A stretch of DNA of 45,790 bases, from NCBI RefSeq assembly GCF_004359215.1, contig NC_090613.1, positions 3,590,897 through 3,636,686 on the forward strand, in the 5' to 3' direction. Under the pieces are notes generated by a model. It did not search any database. It was given only the letters and a program-made list of their open reading frames with translations, and was not told the origin of the DNA. A program made the position numbers and the translations under genes. Positions 10,546 through 21,051 of this stretch are shown one piece after another. Each line of letters starts with the position of its first letter. The stretch's first letter is position 1. The stretch comes from Bremia lactucae (taxonomy: Eukaryota; Oomycota; Peronosporomycetes; Peronosporales; Peronosporaceae).

Positions 10546-11730
10546 ATGCCACCTAAAAGGGGTCATGTTGTTGGGTCGTCTGCGAAGACGCCCACTAAAC
10601 CTCGCACTAAGCGCACGCGCCGCATTAACTCACAGGCCGCGTCTAATGCCTTAGGCGAAACGCTGAAAGATACTGCTGTCGTGATAATGGGGCTAAAGGA
10701 CACATCCCACTTTAACAGTAAGGATGCTGATTCGTCGCTCATTGTCGACTACAATGAGTCGATACCGTTGCTATCACCTTATAGTAGTGATGCGGACAAC
10801 GAGTTCATGAGGAGTGATGATGCGGCATTAATATTGCCCATCCAAACTTCTCTCATGGCTCACAACATGGAGACAGCAACATTTACGACTGCTGCCTCGT
10901 CGTGTGCGCTGGATAGCGCATCGACAGGTTTTGAGAGCGCTGCCCATAAAGGCGCAGCCGCTTCTCCGTCGGATATAACCTTAACGCCTTATACTCAGAC
11001 CATAATCCGTAATGGTTCTGACATAGAGAAAGCGGAGCCTAAAGCTCCGCCGACGACACGTGAACGTGCTCAGTCGGTGTCACAAGCCAGTCGTTTAGAG
11101 CGTGGCTATGTGACGGGTGACATTTTAAATATGCCCCCTCCATCTGAATGACCTCATTTTAAACGGGCTAAAAGCGTTGCTCCTAGACCGCGCACTTGTA
11201 GACGCACATATGGCGTCTTTAAAATCATGGAGGGCTCAGAAAAAATCGCTTGGGCGTATTTTCTCGATCCCGTTCGTGTTGCGTTCGAATGAAACGCCCG
11301 CCCAATACGAGGCAAAATTCCTGCGCCGCATTCATCCGCATTCCGATGCGATGAAATAGCGGTCGCAGCGAATTAAATAGCCCGCTTGCGTGTGAAAGAA
11401 ATCATGGGCGGTACAGTGCCCCCTCTTTCTTCTCACAACGCTTCTTCTGCAAGTCCATTTGAGACTAGCGAAGAGGCCTCAGCTGGTGCTCCTTTTATAG
11501 GCAGTCATAGTATCGATCGGTTCCCAAGGGTCAAAACGTTTCGGGTAACCTTTCCATTGGACGAGGATGTGATACCTTTGCCTCACGGAGCGGTGGGCAA
11601 GCAACCTTCCAACAAGGAAGCGTTGATTCGCACCCGCATCCATCAGTGCAGGTGGCGCCCGATAGGAGTGGCGATCTCGCCCACCTACTCGTGGCTGCCT
11701 TACCTTCGTCCGTTCAGTCGCATACGTTAA
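10546..11730 (+). pseudogene. Extra ORF of gypsy family B, antisense to pol and convergent with it
   Basis: The ATG at 10546 opens a 201-residue frame to 11151 (the frame itself reaches back to 10522). The N-terminus is basic (MPPKRG, TPTKPRTKRTRR); the middle is acidic/Ser-rich; then come ESAAHKGAAASP, KAPPTTRERAQSVSQASR and NMPPPSE. Homologous reading continues in other frames at 11177-11359 (RSNETPAQYEAKFLRRIHPH) and 11386-11730 (EIMGGTVPP). The same protein is seen on the minus strand at 43236-43760 beside another family B copy, again opposite pol. It has no zinc knuckle or enzymatic motif that I recognise. It is not gag, which lies at 15.6-16.6 kb on the other strand. Function unknown; this copy is frameshifted. 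Confidence 0.7.
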
Positions 11731-12750
11731 GCGCTGCTGAACGACGCATTGGAAATTTCGAGGGTCAAGGCTCACGACTGACCTCGGATCTTGTTGATGT
11801 CCGAGCGAAGGCTTGTCAGAGTTATAAACGCCTAAAGACTTGCTTGGACCTCTTTAAGGGGATAACACTGAGAAATTCGTGTAACTTGCGTGATGTCTAT
11901 CGCGCTCCAAGTCCTGTTCGTGGAGGAAGGAGTCGGTCCGATAGCTTTTCACCTTCACCGTCCTCCTCATCCGAACGACGCTCGATCCAAAGTCAGCGTC
12001 ACTAAGACTCGGGCTGCGCACAAACGAGACTGGCGTCCGAGGATGGCGCAGTCCGTTAATATAAAACGGTGTCTCACCCGTGCTGGCGTGGACACTGTTA
12101 TTTATACCGAACTTCACAAAGGGCAATTGGTTGCTCCACTCTTTGGGAGTTGCTATTGTGCGTAAGACATCTGCCACGATCTGATTGGCACGTTCTGTTT
12201 AGCCATCGGTCTGGGAATGATCTGCGGTCGACATGTGGAGCTTGCTATCTAGCAGCTCGAACGCATGTCGCCAAAAACCAGACGTGAAACGTGGATAACG
12301 GTCCGATACAATGGACTCGGGTATCCCGTGTAGTCAATAAAATTATCCAGGAACAAGAGAGCTGCCGCCTTGTCTGTGATCGATGTCTTACATGGTGCGA
12401 AATGTACCACTTTGCTTAGTCTATCTACAAAGACGACGAGCCCCGTCCGACCCTTATGATCGAGCGGCATGCCAAACATTAAGTCCAGACTTACTGACTT
12501 CCAACAGTTGGTTGGAATTTGTAGCGGCTCTAGTGGCGCACTGCTGAACGGTGCAGGCTTAATGCGCTGACACTATTCGCAAGAGCAAAATATAGTTGGT
12601 CACCTCTCTATATAGATGTGGCCACCAAAATTCCTCTGACACTCGTAATAATGTCTTTTCACGGCCCAGATGCACACTTGATAGCGCATCATGGAGCTCG
12701 TGAAGGATCATCAGCTTGAGATCTGTGTCATGAAAAACATAGATTCTCAA
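11479..12750 (-). pseudogene. Integrase and chromodomain region of gypsy family B
   Basis: Zinc-binding segment at 12750-12559, integrase core start at 12479-12249 (MFGMPLDHKGRTGLVVFVDR), core end at 12177-11854 ([15 protein letters not shown]), and chromodomain-like tail at 11775-11479 (VGRLLAHRSVRQRYHILVQW with DPWEPID). Compared with the copy at 41.6-43.1 kb, 582 bp are missing after VSFVRSPSLS, removing the spacer and the GPF/HPVFYVGRL module while staying in frame. Frameshifts separate the blocks, so no integrase would be made. Confidence 0.85.
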
Positions 12751-12847
12751 GGGATCACAAGGTGACCGCTGATGCCATAACAGGCCATCGCTGTAGCTAA
12801 AATCAATTTAGCTTAGCTTTCAGGTGCGTCGAAAGGAACATCTTTCG

Positions 12848-13476
12848 TCAAACGAAGTGATTCAACAGCAGGCGACAGTGGCCGTCCTGACTGTAGCTCT
12901 CTTTTTTAGAGGCTAATACGCTCGCTACGTGGTATGCCTTCATGACTGCCAACGTTGACGGCTGGATTTGTGCTTTGGCACTAGACTTTCTTTCCTGGTG
13001 TCTTATCTTAAAGTCTAGTCTGCGCGATAAAGCGTCAGCCAGGACATTTGACTTACCCGGCTTGTATTCAACTTTAAAATAGAATTTAGTGAAGAATGCA
13101 AGCCATCTCGCCATTCAAGGCGAGAGATCCGGTGAGTTTATTGCGGTCCGCAGTGATGCGTGATCCGTAAAGGGCAATAAGTTTCGGTACACAGTAGGTG
13201 CACACGAATCTTGACAAGAGGATACTATATTGAAAGTAGCTCTTTGTCATACAGGGAATAATTCAGTTCCGCTGCTTTTAAAAGACGGGATTGATAAGGT
13301 ATGACGCAGTCAACACCGTTGTCATCCTTCTGCATGAGCGCGCTGCCGATTGCAAAATTACTTGCATTGCAGACGACTCGAAAAGAACTTATCCGCGTCC
13401 GGCAATGCCAAGAATGGTGCCTCACGAAGAGATTGCTTCACTGCCATGAACGCATCATCTTATTCTATTAACCAAC
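12848..13476 (-). pseudogene. RT end and RNase H of gypsy family B
   Basis: Minus-strand homology starts at 13476 with the WLIE-like end of RT thumb, continues as AVKQSLREAP, FRVVCNASNFAIGSALMQ and AAELNYSLYDKELLSI (13425-13225), and then RNase H MARWLAFFTKFYFKVEYKPG ending DALSRR (13114-12848). The RNase H core between 13225 and 13114 contains stops. It is directly colinear with integrase but its RT half is flipped (see 13477-14507). Confidence 0.85.
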
Positions 13477-14507
13477 TCAATGGACTGTTGCTCGTCGTCT
13501 ACAAAGGACGAGAGCGTCCTAGAAACGGACAAAAAGAAACGGTTCGCTGCTCAAGGCAGGGATGCCTTGAGAGACAGTCCGTTCTTTGAGATTCATTGGA
13601 AACATCGCGATGTATTCCCAAAAGAAGGGCCAAACCGCCTACCAGGAGATAGGGGCATCGGGCACGAAATAGACCTCGAACCTGGCACCAAGTATTGTGT
13701 GACCAGGCAATGGCCGTCGCCGAAAGAACAAGTCGATTATATCGATGAGTCCTTCGACAAGCGAGCCAAGGCGGAAGCATGTGCGTGAGAGCAAATCGCC
13801 TCTCTGCAGCCCGAACTTATGTGTGCATAATTGCACAGGTGGATGGCGCGTAATTCATGCTTACAATAAGCTGAACACGGCGACCATACCGGACCAAACG
13901 TCAATCCCGCGGAAAGATGTTTTGTTGAACTCCATGGGAAAGTCAAATTTCTTTTCTGCGTTGGATTTGAAGGAGGCTACTATCAGGTACTCATGAGAGA
14001 GTCCGACGAAGCCAAAATAGCTGTGAGCACCTCAAGTGGTATGCTTTAGGAGTGGCTTGTAATGACGCAAGGGTTGAAAATTGCACCAACGACATTCAAC
14101 CGAGTCGTGGCTCACGTGATGCGTCAGCACCCTGCCTACGCGCCCCATTACTTTGACAATGTATTCGTGCATTGTAAGGTCGAGGACGGACTGAGCGCAA
14201 TAGAGTCGCACAAGCGTCATTTAGACGCTGTGTTGCAGACTTTGAAGGACGCTGATTGTACGTCAACTTGCAAAAATGCGTCATAGGGGTCCCCGAGATA
14301 ACTGAACTGGGCTGCATCGTAGAAACACATGGTGTAAGAGCAGAACCAGACAAAGTTGAATCAGTAAAGGAATGGCCAATCCCGCGGCATGTGAAGGATT
14401 TGCTCCGATTACTAAGGCTCGCTAATTACTTGCATAAATATAACAAGAATTATGCGGAGCAAATTAAACCATTATCTGACCTCCTTAAAAAGGACGCAGA
14501 ATGGGTT
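13477..14507 (+). pseudogene. Reverse-transcriptase segment inverted inside the family B element
   Basis: On the plus strand this 1031-bp block encodes the pol linker (DESVLETDKKKRF), RT fingers/palm (YCVTRQWPSPKEQ, WRVIHAYNKLN, TSIPRKDVLLNSMGKS, QGLKIAPTTFNRVV) and connection (PIPRHVKDL to KKDAEWV), while everything on both sides of it is minus-strand. Its ends fit exactly: linker MHEIVRPVPEEG stops at 14508 and the continuation of KKDAEWV resumes on the minus strand at 13476. The catalytic box is YFDN instead of YFDD, and TAG interrupts the palm at 14047, so it was inactivated as well as flipped. Confidence 0.88.
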
Positions 14508-15425
14508 CCCTCTTCTGGAACTGGTCTGACTATTTCGTGCATATTTCCTTCCTTTAAATTGGTAAGGTACAGATCCCACGACACCTCCGGGAAATTTACT
14601 ATCTCCTCGGCAGATTTAAAGACTTGCTGGAGCACCTGAACTGAGGATGCCTCCGCAATTTTGTCTTTGACGGCCTCGAATAAATAGTTTGAAGGCCCAT
14701 TCTCTTTATTTGGAACTGATCCAAAGGTCACACTTTAAGACGTGCCTTTGATCGGCCTAATCTGTCGTGTACTTGTTCTTCGAGTCACTACGACTTTTGA
14801 CTAGGAAACTGGTGCCGTTGCACTCCTGGCTAACGCACTCCTTCCAACCGCACCAGGCTCTAGGCACTATGCCTGTTTATGCGACGCATGACTTCCTGTC
14901 AGCTCACCGTCTACTGCCACATGCTTTTGGCTCTGTGCAGGACATTCGGACGCATGACTACTTGTCATTGTCCTTTTCACTTGTCTACACGAGCTGGGTT
15001 GGAATTGGTGACGTTTGACATCCCGTCAACGCACTCTCAAGTGTATTTGACATGGCGTCAGTTGCATACGCCTCTCCCAGGAGCAGATCCTTTCCGGTGT
15101 CCTGCGTAGAGTCCGCAACTGTGCGTGGACGCCAATCTATCCATGGTTGGTACTTTGCCAACCATGGCGTGCCTAGGATGAGGTCATACGGACTCTCCAT
15201 TCCTAGCACTGTGAGTTTCTCTTTACAAGAGAAGTCACTAAAGCTGAAGGCGAGTTCTACCTGAACTCCCTCAGACTCAACGAGCGCGCCGTTCACTAAA
15301 CGAACGGTCGCCTCTTCTCGCTTACCATCCTCACAAAGCGACTCAAACATCGCCGGTCTCTTTCTTTGAGCCGCGAGCTTCACAAATTTTTGTGATGCAC
15401 CCGAATCCACTAGGAAGGTCATCAC
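14508..15425 (-). pseudogene. Aspartic protease and pol linker of gypsy family B
   Basis: 15425-14985 encodes a retropepsin: VDSGAS active site near the N-terminus, then a hydrophobic stretch and YDLILGTPWLAKY, the usual second landmark. Downstream, 14731-14508 encodes a charged linker (LFEAVKDKIAEASSVQVLQQ, MHEIVRPVPEEG) that normally leads into RT. 14985-14740 is degenerate with stops. Confidence 0.85.
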
Positions 15426-15567
15426 TTGGTCATAGCTTCTTACTTGAGCGCTATAGACCAGCAGAGTTGACGAAATTTCGAGACCTCAGGGACTATGCTA
15501 CCCATTTGTTCGACAACTCTGAACTTAGAGGTAGCTTTAGAGTCCGTGCTAATAGGGCATCCCGCCC

Positions 15568-16600
15568 CTACTGCGCTCCTGCATTTTCCGGCCCCTCAGT
15601 GGTCGATGCAGAATTCATGCGTCTCGGACTCCTCTTGCTGGGCATCTTTGACCGAGCAGAGATCCTGGTATAGCAGCGTGCCATCACATGGCCGCGCTTT
15701 CCGCATTTATAGCAGGCAACGTTTGCATTGTCCAACTCAATGGGAGTGGCATCTGACCTCTCGGCCGACGGCTTATACCAAGCTGTCGCCGAGGCACTGT
15801 TGTAGGATTGCTCCTCAACTAAGGCAATTTGGATTGCCTCTTCCATCGCCGACGGCACCTTTCTGAAAAGGGCCTGTCGCGATGGGCCATGCCGTAGTCC
15901 GTTCACAAACGTGGGCACCTTAATGTGCTCCGGAATCGAATCTACGGTAATGGACGCCGACAGCGAGCGCATCTCTTGCACATACTCTTGCAGAGATCGC
16001 TTCGCTTGTCGCGCTCCAAAGAAGCGCGCCTGAAGCAATCCCTCGTTGTTCGGCGGCTGGTACATGGCGCGTATCTTTTTTTTAAAGATCGTTCATGTAG
16101 CGAACGCCTTTCTGTCCGCCATAAGCGCGGAGCCAGCCCACTCTGAGGCCTTACCGCGCGGATGCGACATGGTGAACGACACCATCCGGCTGTCGTCCAC
16201 ATTGAGCTGCGCGACACCGTGATGCTGCATGGCTAAAAGCCAGTGGACGTGTGCGCTGCGGTTCCATCGAACTTGAGCGGGTCCATCTGAATGGGACTCG
16301 GCTGATGCGCCCGGGCAGAGAGCATATAAACATTTCTGTTAAGAGCCTCACTCCGAGCCTGCTCATGCCCCAGCTCACCCTGAGGCTGAGTGACGGAATC
16401 CGCCGCAGCATGGCTCAGTGCCTCCGACGCGGCTTTCCGCAGTCCGAGCACGAATGCCTCAAACTACTCCAACTGAGGAACATGTTGCTCAGGACTACCC
16501 AGGAGCCTGGCCAGGGCTTGTTCACAAAGTCCCTGCCCCATATGCCCTGCCACCTCCCGATGATGTTCAGAGAGGTAAGGAAAGTGAGCCTAATTAATGT
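15568..16600 (-). pseudogene. gag of gypsy family B
   Basis: Minus-strand gag with a helical N-terminus (FVLGLRKAASEALSHAAA), capsid-like core (SEWAGSALMADRKAF, LLQARFFGARQAKRSLQEYV, KVPTFVNGLRHGPSR) and a zinc knuckle CYKCGKRGHVMARC (C-x2-C-x4-H-x4-C) near 15.7 kb. Frame breaks occur near 16250 and at the run of nine T at 16077-16085 (read as A on the coding strand). Nucleocapsid binding of the element's RNA is the family role. Confidence 0.85.
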
Positions 16601-16665
16601 TGAGGCTCTACTCAAGTTAACAGGCAGAGATGCGAGTCGTGTGAAGAATTTCAAGCGAAATCAAG

Positions 16666-17195
16666 TGTAAGCAGGCACGCCGTAATGCGGCCACGCTCTA
16701 CTTAGACACACACCCTAAAACAGCGAGAAAACAGTCTTACCAGCTTCTCTTGCAAGCAGTGAGATAGCTGTAGTGGGCGCGTTAGCAATTTCAACTATCG
16801 CAGTAAGTACTGTAGTTATGTGTCGTCACGGGAGCGGTAATTTGGCTCCTCTTGCGCACTTACCAAGTAAGAAGTAGTTTTCAGACTGATTTATATTTAA
16901 TCGCATTAGATATAAATACCTGCTTTTGCCAATCAAAATGTCATCTCTATAGATAACACTTAATCTGTATTGCGAGCGTTTCTTTCTAGATACCTCGCGT
17001 AACGGATGACGCTAGGCGTATCCCACTAATGTGAATGCACCTATGTGCATCACATATACAGGGGTTGGTCACAAATGTGAACCACACCCGAGTGCTGGGT
17101 CTAATTACGTTAATTAAGTCATTGATTACCCTCTTAAGTACACCAAGTGTATTCAAAGGGGAATGTGTAAGATAAGGGCAACTTTAGCCTTTTAA
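16666..17195 (-). repeat. 5' LTR of gypsy family B, outer end truncated
   Basis: Starts TGTAAGCAGG (element-internal side) and tracks the left LTR until about 17195 (AACTTTAGCC-TTTTAA). The partner LTR then continues for some 20-30 more bases to TTTACA, which are absent here, so the true 5' end of the element has been lost. No recognisable target duplication remains. Confidence 0.75.
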
Positions 17196-17402
17196 AATGT
17201 GCTGTGCTGGTGTCATTCGTCGACAACAGCTTCCCACCGAGACTGAATTTGACAGGATGAATGCATGTTTCACTGGGTAAACACTCAACATTAGTAGATT
17301 CCGAAGTGTCCATATTAAAGTTCTACGTAAAATAGTCTCCATTAATGAATGCTTGCCATGACAAATACTTTAGTAACCCACGGAATTATGTAAATTGTCT
17401 TG
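17196..17402. other. Short non-coding stretch beside truncated LTR
   Basis: Nothing recognisable; AT-rich sequence between the broken LTR and the decayed coding remnant. Confidence 0.4.
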
Positions 17403-18391
17403 TTATTCCGTTAAAAATCGTCTTTTTAAACCTTTGAACCATCTTCTTCTCTCAATTACATTAGGGAATCGCAATAGCCACACACCCACGCTGTCATTTT
17501 CTCTCTTTTGCCGTGCAAGACTCAGTTTCTTTTCCGCTTGAACCAAATTTAATGGCCTGTCTGCGTGCACTTGGATTCCTAAATCCTCAATGAGGAACTC
17601 GTCGCACCGTTCAAATCACTTTCCTTGCAAACATCACGCATACAAAAATACTCAATAGCGACTCGGAAAATTGCGAATTTAAAGCCCAACGATGTCTAAT
17701 TTGAATTGATTAAGTAATTATTTTATTTTATTCTTCCCCACGCTTTAGTCTCCTCCATGCTTGTTTTGAAAACTTGTACGAACACAAAGAGAAGCTGATC
17801 CAGAATCTCGTCGATTGTCAGTGGATAAGCCTCTGCAAGAGCTGACATTATATACACTCTATGCACGAGTATCCACAATTTTTGTAGCGACATCCAATCG
17901 ACGCAGCTTAGAATTCAGCATCATAGCTTTTGTTTTTTGATCTAGAAAAGTAATTAATACCAGCAGCATTTTTAACGGCATCTTTTTCATTGAAATAGAC
18001 AAAGGGTATCGCGCGCTTCGACAATATCGCACTATCCACAGACGCTAACAGCAATAAGCATGATACATAAAGACCGGTTATATCAGCATTGGCCATGCCT
18101 GGAACCCTCTGTTGAAACCAAAACTTTCAGGTGTATAGTTTCGGAACCGATAAATCACTTTTTGTAGCTTCGTGACCTGCGCGTGGCAACTATCAACGCG
18201 TCCTGGAAATAGCACGTCATGTATCTTTTCTATTAAATAGCACTTCACAATTTGTTTGATCTGAAGCGAATGACTCCTTTTGCCACGCGCGGTCTCAATA
18301 TTGTCTAAACTCCCTGCCTCCATCAACGCATGTGCATAATTCTCCCACTCTTCTTTCAGTTGAGGTGAAAGCGCCTATTCGTACGCTTAAT
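17403..18391 (-). pseudogene. Unrecognised decayed coding region
   Basis: Four protein-like stretches follow each other on the minus strand in changing frames. 18391-18078 reads SPQLKEEWENYAHALMEAGS and continues to FGFNRGFQ. 18096-17908 has a hydrophobic start (LYVSCLLLLASVDS) then SKRAIPFVYFNEKD. About 17850-17730 has AEAYPLTIDEILDQLLFVFV. 17615-17403 has CDEFLIEDLGIQVHADRPLN and later FPNVIERRRWFKGLKRRFL. Composition and frame lengths look coding, but stops intervene. It could be a frameshifted pseudogene or an intron-containing gene. I do not recognise the family. The hydrophobic start at 18096 resembles a signal peptide but is internal to the presumed gene. Confidence 0.35.
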
Positions 18392-18527
18392 TTCCGAGCT
18401 CTTGTATGCGAATAACTATTTTTGCAGTTTTTTCCTTAATATATCTTACGTAGATCCAATATTGTAGCCACACCAACGACCAATCATAGCAGCAAGGACC
18501 GATATAGCCAATCAGAGGTATTGATTC

Positions 18528-18913
18528 TGTGGCAGTAGTAAAAATATCTGTGGCAATAGTCAATTTAAATGTCGCAATAGCTGCACCCTTAATATATTAA
18601 GTTCCTACATAGCGATCTTCTATCTACTACTGATTTTTTATATAAAAAACAAACTATGTATGGCGCCTACTTGCGCACCGCACAATCGTGTCTTATAACG
18701 ATTGGCGAGGTTGATTTACACTCAATCAACCAACCAATAGAACTAATGTCTTATTGCGCCAATAGTACCAAATATGGTAATATTAGAAGTATTAAGTGAA
18801 ATTAATAAAGATAATAATTTATACTTCTAAATATTATCTCCTCTCATAGGATCTAATATTAGTTACTCATCTTATAGGAAAAAATTATTTATGTAACAGG
18901 ACAATTCGTTACA
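18528..18913 (-). repeat. 3' LTR of gypsy family C
   Basis: 386 bp, TG...CA ended. Aligned by eye with 20701-21051. Its terminal CGTTACA and adjoining polypurine tract resemble those of family A, so A and C are related lineages. Confidence 0.6.
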
Positions 18914-18926
18914 TCACCCTCCCCTT
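18914..18926 (-). other. Polypurine tract of gypsy family C
   Basis: Minus-strand AAGGGGAGGGTGA immediately before the LTR TG. The matching site of family A is AAGGGAGGAGTGA at 24786-24798. Confidence 0.65.
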
Positions 18927-19073
18927 CAACCAACAGTCACAATAGTGACTGATGTGGAGTGACAGAAAAACACAATAATGTATTTCCTTGTAAATTATGC
19001 ATCATTGATTTCTTATTTGAAACTCCAATTCTGATGCATTATTGATCTTTGTTTAAGAAATCAGTATGGTGTC

Positions 19074-19535
19074 TAAACTTGTGCTCGTCGCCGTGAGGCC
19101 GCAAAGCTGTCAGCTGCACGGATTAGTGCAGCTTTTAGTAATGTAAATGTTTCAATAGGCGCTCAAGCGTCTACTACGGGGAAGAAGTCATATCCTTCTC
19201 CAATTGAAGGTGGCTCATTTATGTCACCTGCTATTCCCATTGCAGCTGGCAGTGACAAGTCACCTGCTACTCCTATTGAAGGTGACAGGGCCAAGTCGGC
19301 GTCATTTACCGACTCAGTGGAAACTTTAAAATCCTTTGAATTAACCAGAGCCACGTCCGTGAAACCTTCAGGTTCTCACGTGACAGCTAAAGAGGTGACG
19401 ACGGAATTGATTGACGCTCTGTCAGACCCTTTTGGTGCGGAGTCATTTTGTGATGAGTCCAAGAACGACGACCACTCTGGTGATGTCAGTAGCATCACCA
19501 GGAACGAAGTGACCGTAAAGGCCACTTCGGTATGA
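19074..19535 (+). pseudogene. Extra antisense ORF of gypsy family C
   Basis: Open frame of about 153 codons preceded by a stop, with REAAKLSAARISAAFSNV near its start, then proline/serine-rich repeats (SPAIPIAAGSDKSPATPIEG) and an acidic end. The first ATG is at 19221. It sits about 150 bp inside the 3' LTR on the strand opposite to the element's polypurine tract, exactly as in family A (24861-25481). The N-terminal region of A (SAAIHAAASDALL) is similar in composition, with a shared nucleotide context just upstream. Function unknown. Confidence 0.5.
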
Positions 19536-19739
19536 ATGCTACTGGTGGTGCTAGTATGTATTACCAGGAACGGAGCATTTGTAAGAATCGCGCCAAAATT
19601 ACATGGCCGCAATTTGGTTGGTAATTCTTTTCCTGAAAATGACGGTCCTTAGATCTCATTGTGGAGCGAAACTATCCTCGATGAGTCGACTGAATTGTAC
19701 ATTTACGTCTCAAATCTGGGAGCCGTAAGGGACAAATCC

Positions 19740-20288
19740 TTTACGTAAGGATTTGATCAAATCGAAAGATGTGTTCTTTGATTCGGGACCAAGCAATTTG
19801 CCTAAAAAGACACTCGAAACGATATCGACCTGTTACCAGTTTCGAAATTCAGTATCATGAAGCAGTGGCCACTGCCTTGTAAAAAAATTATTAGCGATCG
19901 ACGAAATATTCGCCGAATGCCAAACAGCGGTCATATGATGGAGCCAACCTCCCCACAAAGCTCTCCGAATTTTTTCTTGACCGGAGTAGCGGATTTTGCA
20001 TGCGCGCAAAAAATTGAGAGCTGCTACATTATCGGCTCAACGCCGATAACACGAAAAGACGTAATCCTGACGGTATGTCAAAGAGTACCATATTTCGTTA
20101 ATCGATCTGATGGATGTATTTAAACAGATCATCATGCGTGCACCAAATTTTCCGTTCACGACAGTTATCACTCAAGTTGAGATGCTGTGGGAGGGACTTG
20201 TTATGCCACAAGGGCTTAGTAATGCCCCTGCAACATTCAACAGATGTGTCACCAATATGTTAGGATCGGTGCGAAATTTAGCACCGTA
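19740..20288 (+). pseudogene. Degenerate RT fragment, plus strand, within family C
   Basis: 19857-20123 preserves scattered RT landmarks (KQWPLP, TPITRKDVI) and 20165-20288 preserves LWEGLVMPQGLSNAPATFNR followed by CVTNMLGSV. It ends just before the catalytic box. Its strand is opposite to the gag piece that follows, so the RT part has been inverted or joined from another copy. Confidence 0.7.
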
Positions 20289-20570
20289 AAGGTCACGCTT
20301 GCCCTGCTTATAATCCAGGAGCTCTGCTCAAGCCCTAACTTCGGCACGTAGCGGCTCAAAGGTATGTATGCGCCACCTCATACGACCCTAACACATATAA
20401 GTCGTGAAGCCTGAGCTCTGCGGCCAAGATTTGACACGTCCAGCCAGGCTTGACCTGCCAAATTAAAGTTTCGTCGCATCGTCATCGATGCGGCGAGCAT
20501 TAATAGCGTCGCCTGATTCAACGAACCATTCAAATGATGTCGCCTTCGACTGCCTTAAACAATGAGATTT
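20288..20570 (-). pseudogene. gag fragment of gypsy family C
   Basis: Minus strand reads WFVESGDAINARRIDDDATK, then SSLAGRVKSWP and PLRAEVRA*AELLDYKQGKRD, parallel to WFVELNDAIKACHMVDAQMQ, NLAGRTKTWA and PPRAEFRARSELLKLKQGKS in family A gag. Only the capsid N-terminal part remains; no zinc knuckle. Confidence 0.7.
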
Positions 20571-20700
20571 CGATATTTTTGTTTCCGGGTTGACGCGAAC
20601 GCGTCTACCCGCTAGGAGCATGTAAATGCTGCTAACCCAACAGTTCCAAATGTTAAGCAGCCTGTACTCTCAAATCACTGCGTGTTGAGAACCTTTCTGG

Positions 20701-21051
20701 TGTGGCAAAGTTACTTTATCGTGGGCCTAGTCAAATTTCTGTAGCAATAGCCGTATGTCGCTCGTTTTATTGTCGAGCGAACAACATGGTGCTAGCGGCT
20801 GGCCGCCGAACCCATAAGTTCAATACATTTATATTGATTATGTATAGAGCATTCTTGCGCACCGTCCAATCGTGTCTAGTGCCGATTGGCGGGGTTAAAA
20901 AAATCAACCAATTAACAGAACTGTTGTCTTATTACCAGTTTGGTGAGAGTGAAATAATTAGTTAAAATTATCAAATGATATTAATTTTATACTTCTTTAT
21001 TATTTTCTTTGTGTGGGATATAATATTTATGTGCCGAAACACCCCGTTACA
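20701..21051 (-). repeat. 5' LTR of gypsy family C
   Basis: 351 bp, starts TGTGGCAAAG, ends CCGTTACA. Shares several blocks with 18528-18913. It lies just upstream (on the minus strand) of the gag remnant, as expected. Confidence 0.6.

Larger units (their letters stand above)
9604..17195 (-). mobile_element. Ty3/gypsy family B element, near full-length, rearranged and inactive
   Basis: Minus-strand order from the right: 5' LTR (16666-17195), gag (about 16600-15568), protease (15425-14985), pol linker (to 14508), an inverted RT segment (13477-14507), RNase H (13476-12848), integrase (12750-11854), chromodomain (11775-11479), an opposite-strand extra ORF (10546-11730) and the 3' LTR (9604-10434, carrying a SINE). 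The LTRs are clearly homologous but differ at many sites, so the insertion is old. Stops, frameshifts, an inversion and a large deletion all mark it as dead. Confidence 0.9.
18528..21051 (-). mobile_element. Ty3/gypsy family C element, collapsed and rearranged
   Basis: Two related LTR-like ends (18528-18913 and 20701-21051) share the TTGCGCACCG-CAATCGTGTCT-CGATTGGCG block, begin TGTGGCA and end CGTTACA. A polypurine tract (minus-strand AAGGGGAGGGTGA, 18914-18926) borders the left LTR, making it the 3' LTR of a minus-strand element. Inside are an antisense ORF (19074-19535, +), a degenerate RT piece on the plus strand (about 19740-20288) and a gag piece on the minus strand (about 20288-20570). 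Most of pol is gone. Confidence 0.7.

Noticed and set aside
17908..18096. Candidate secreted effector with a signal-peptide-like start
   Set aside because: Short, embedded in a longer decayed coding region, no RxLR or other effector motif near the start.
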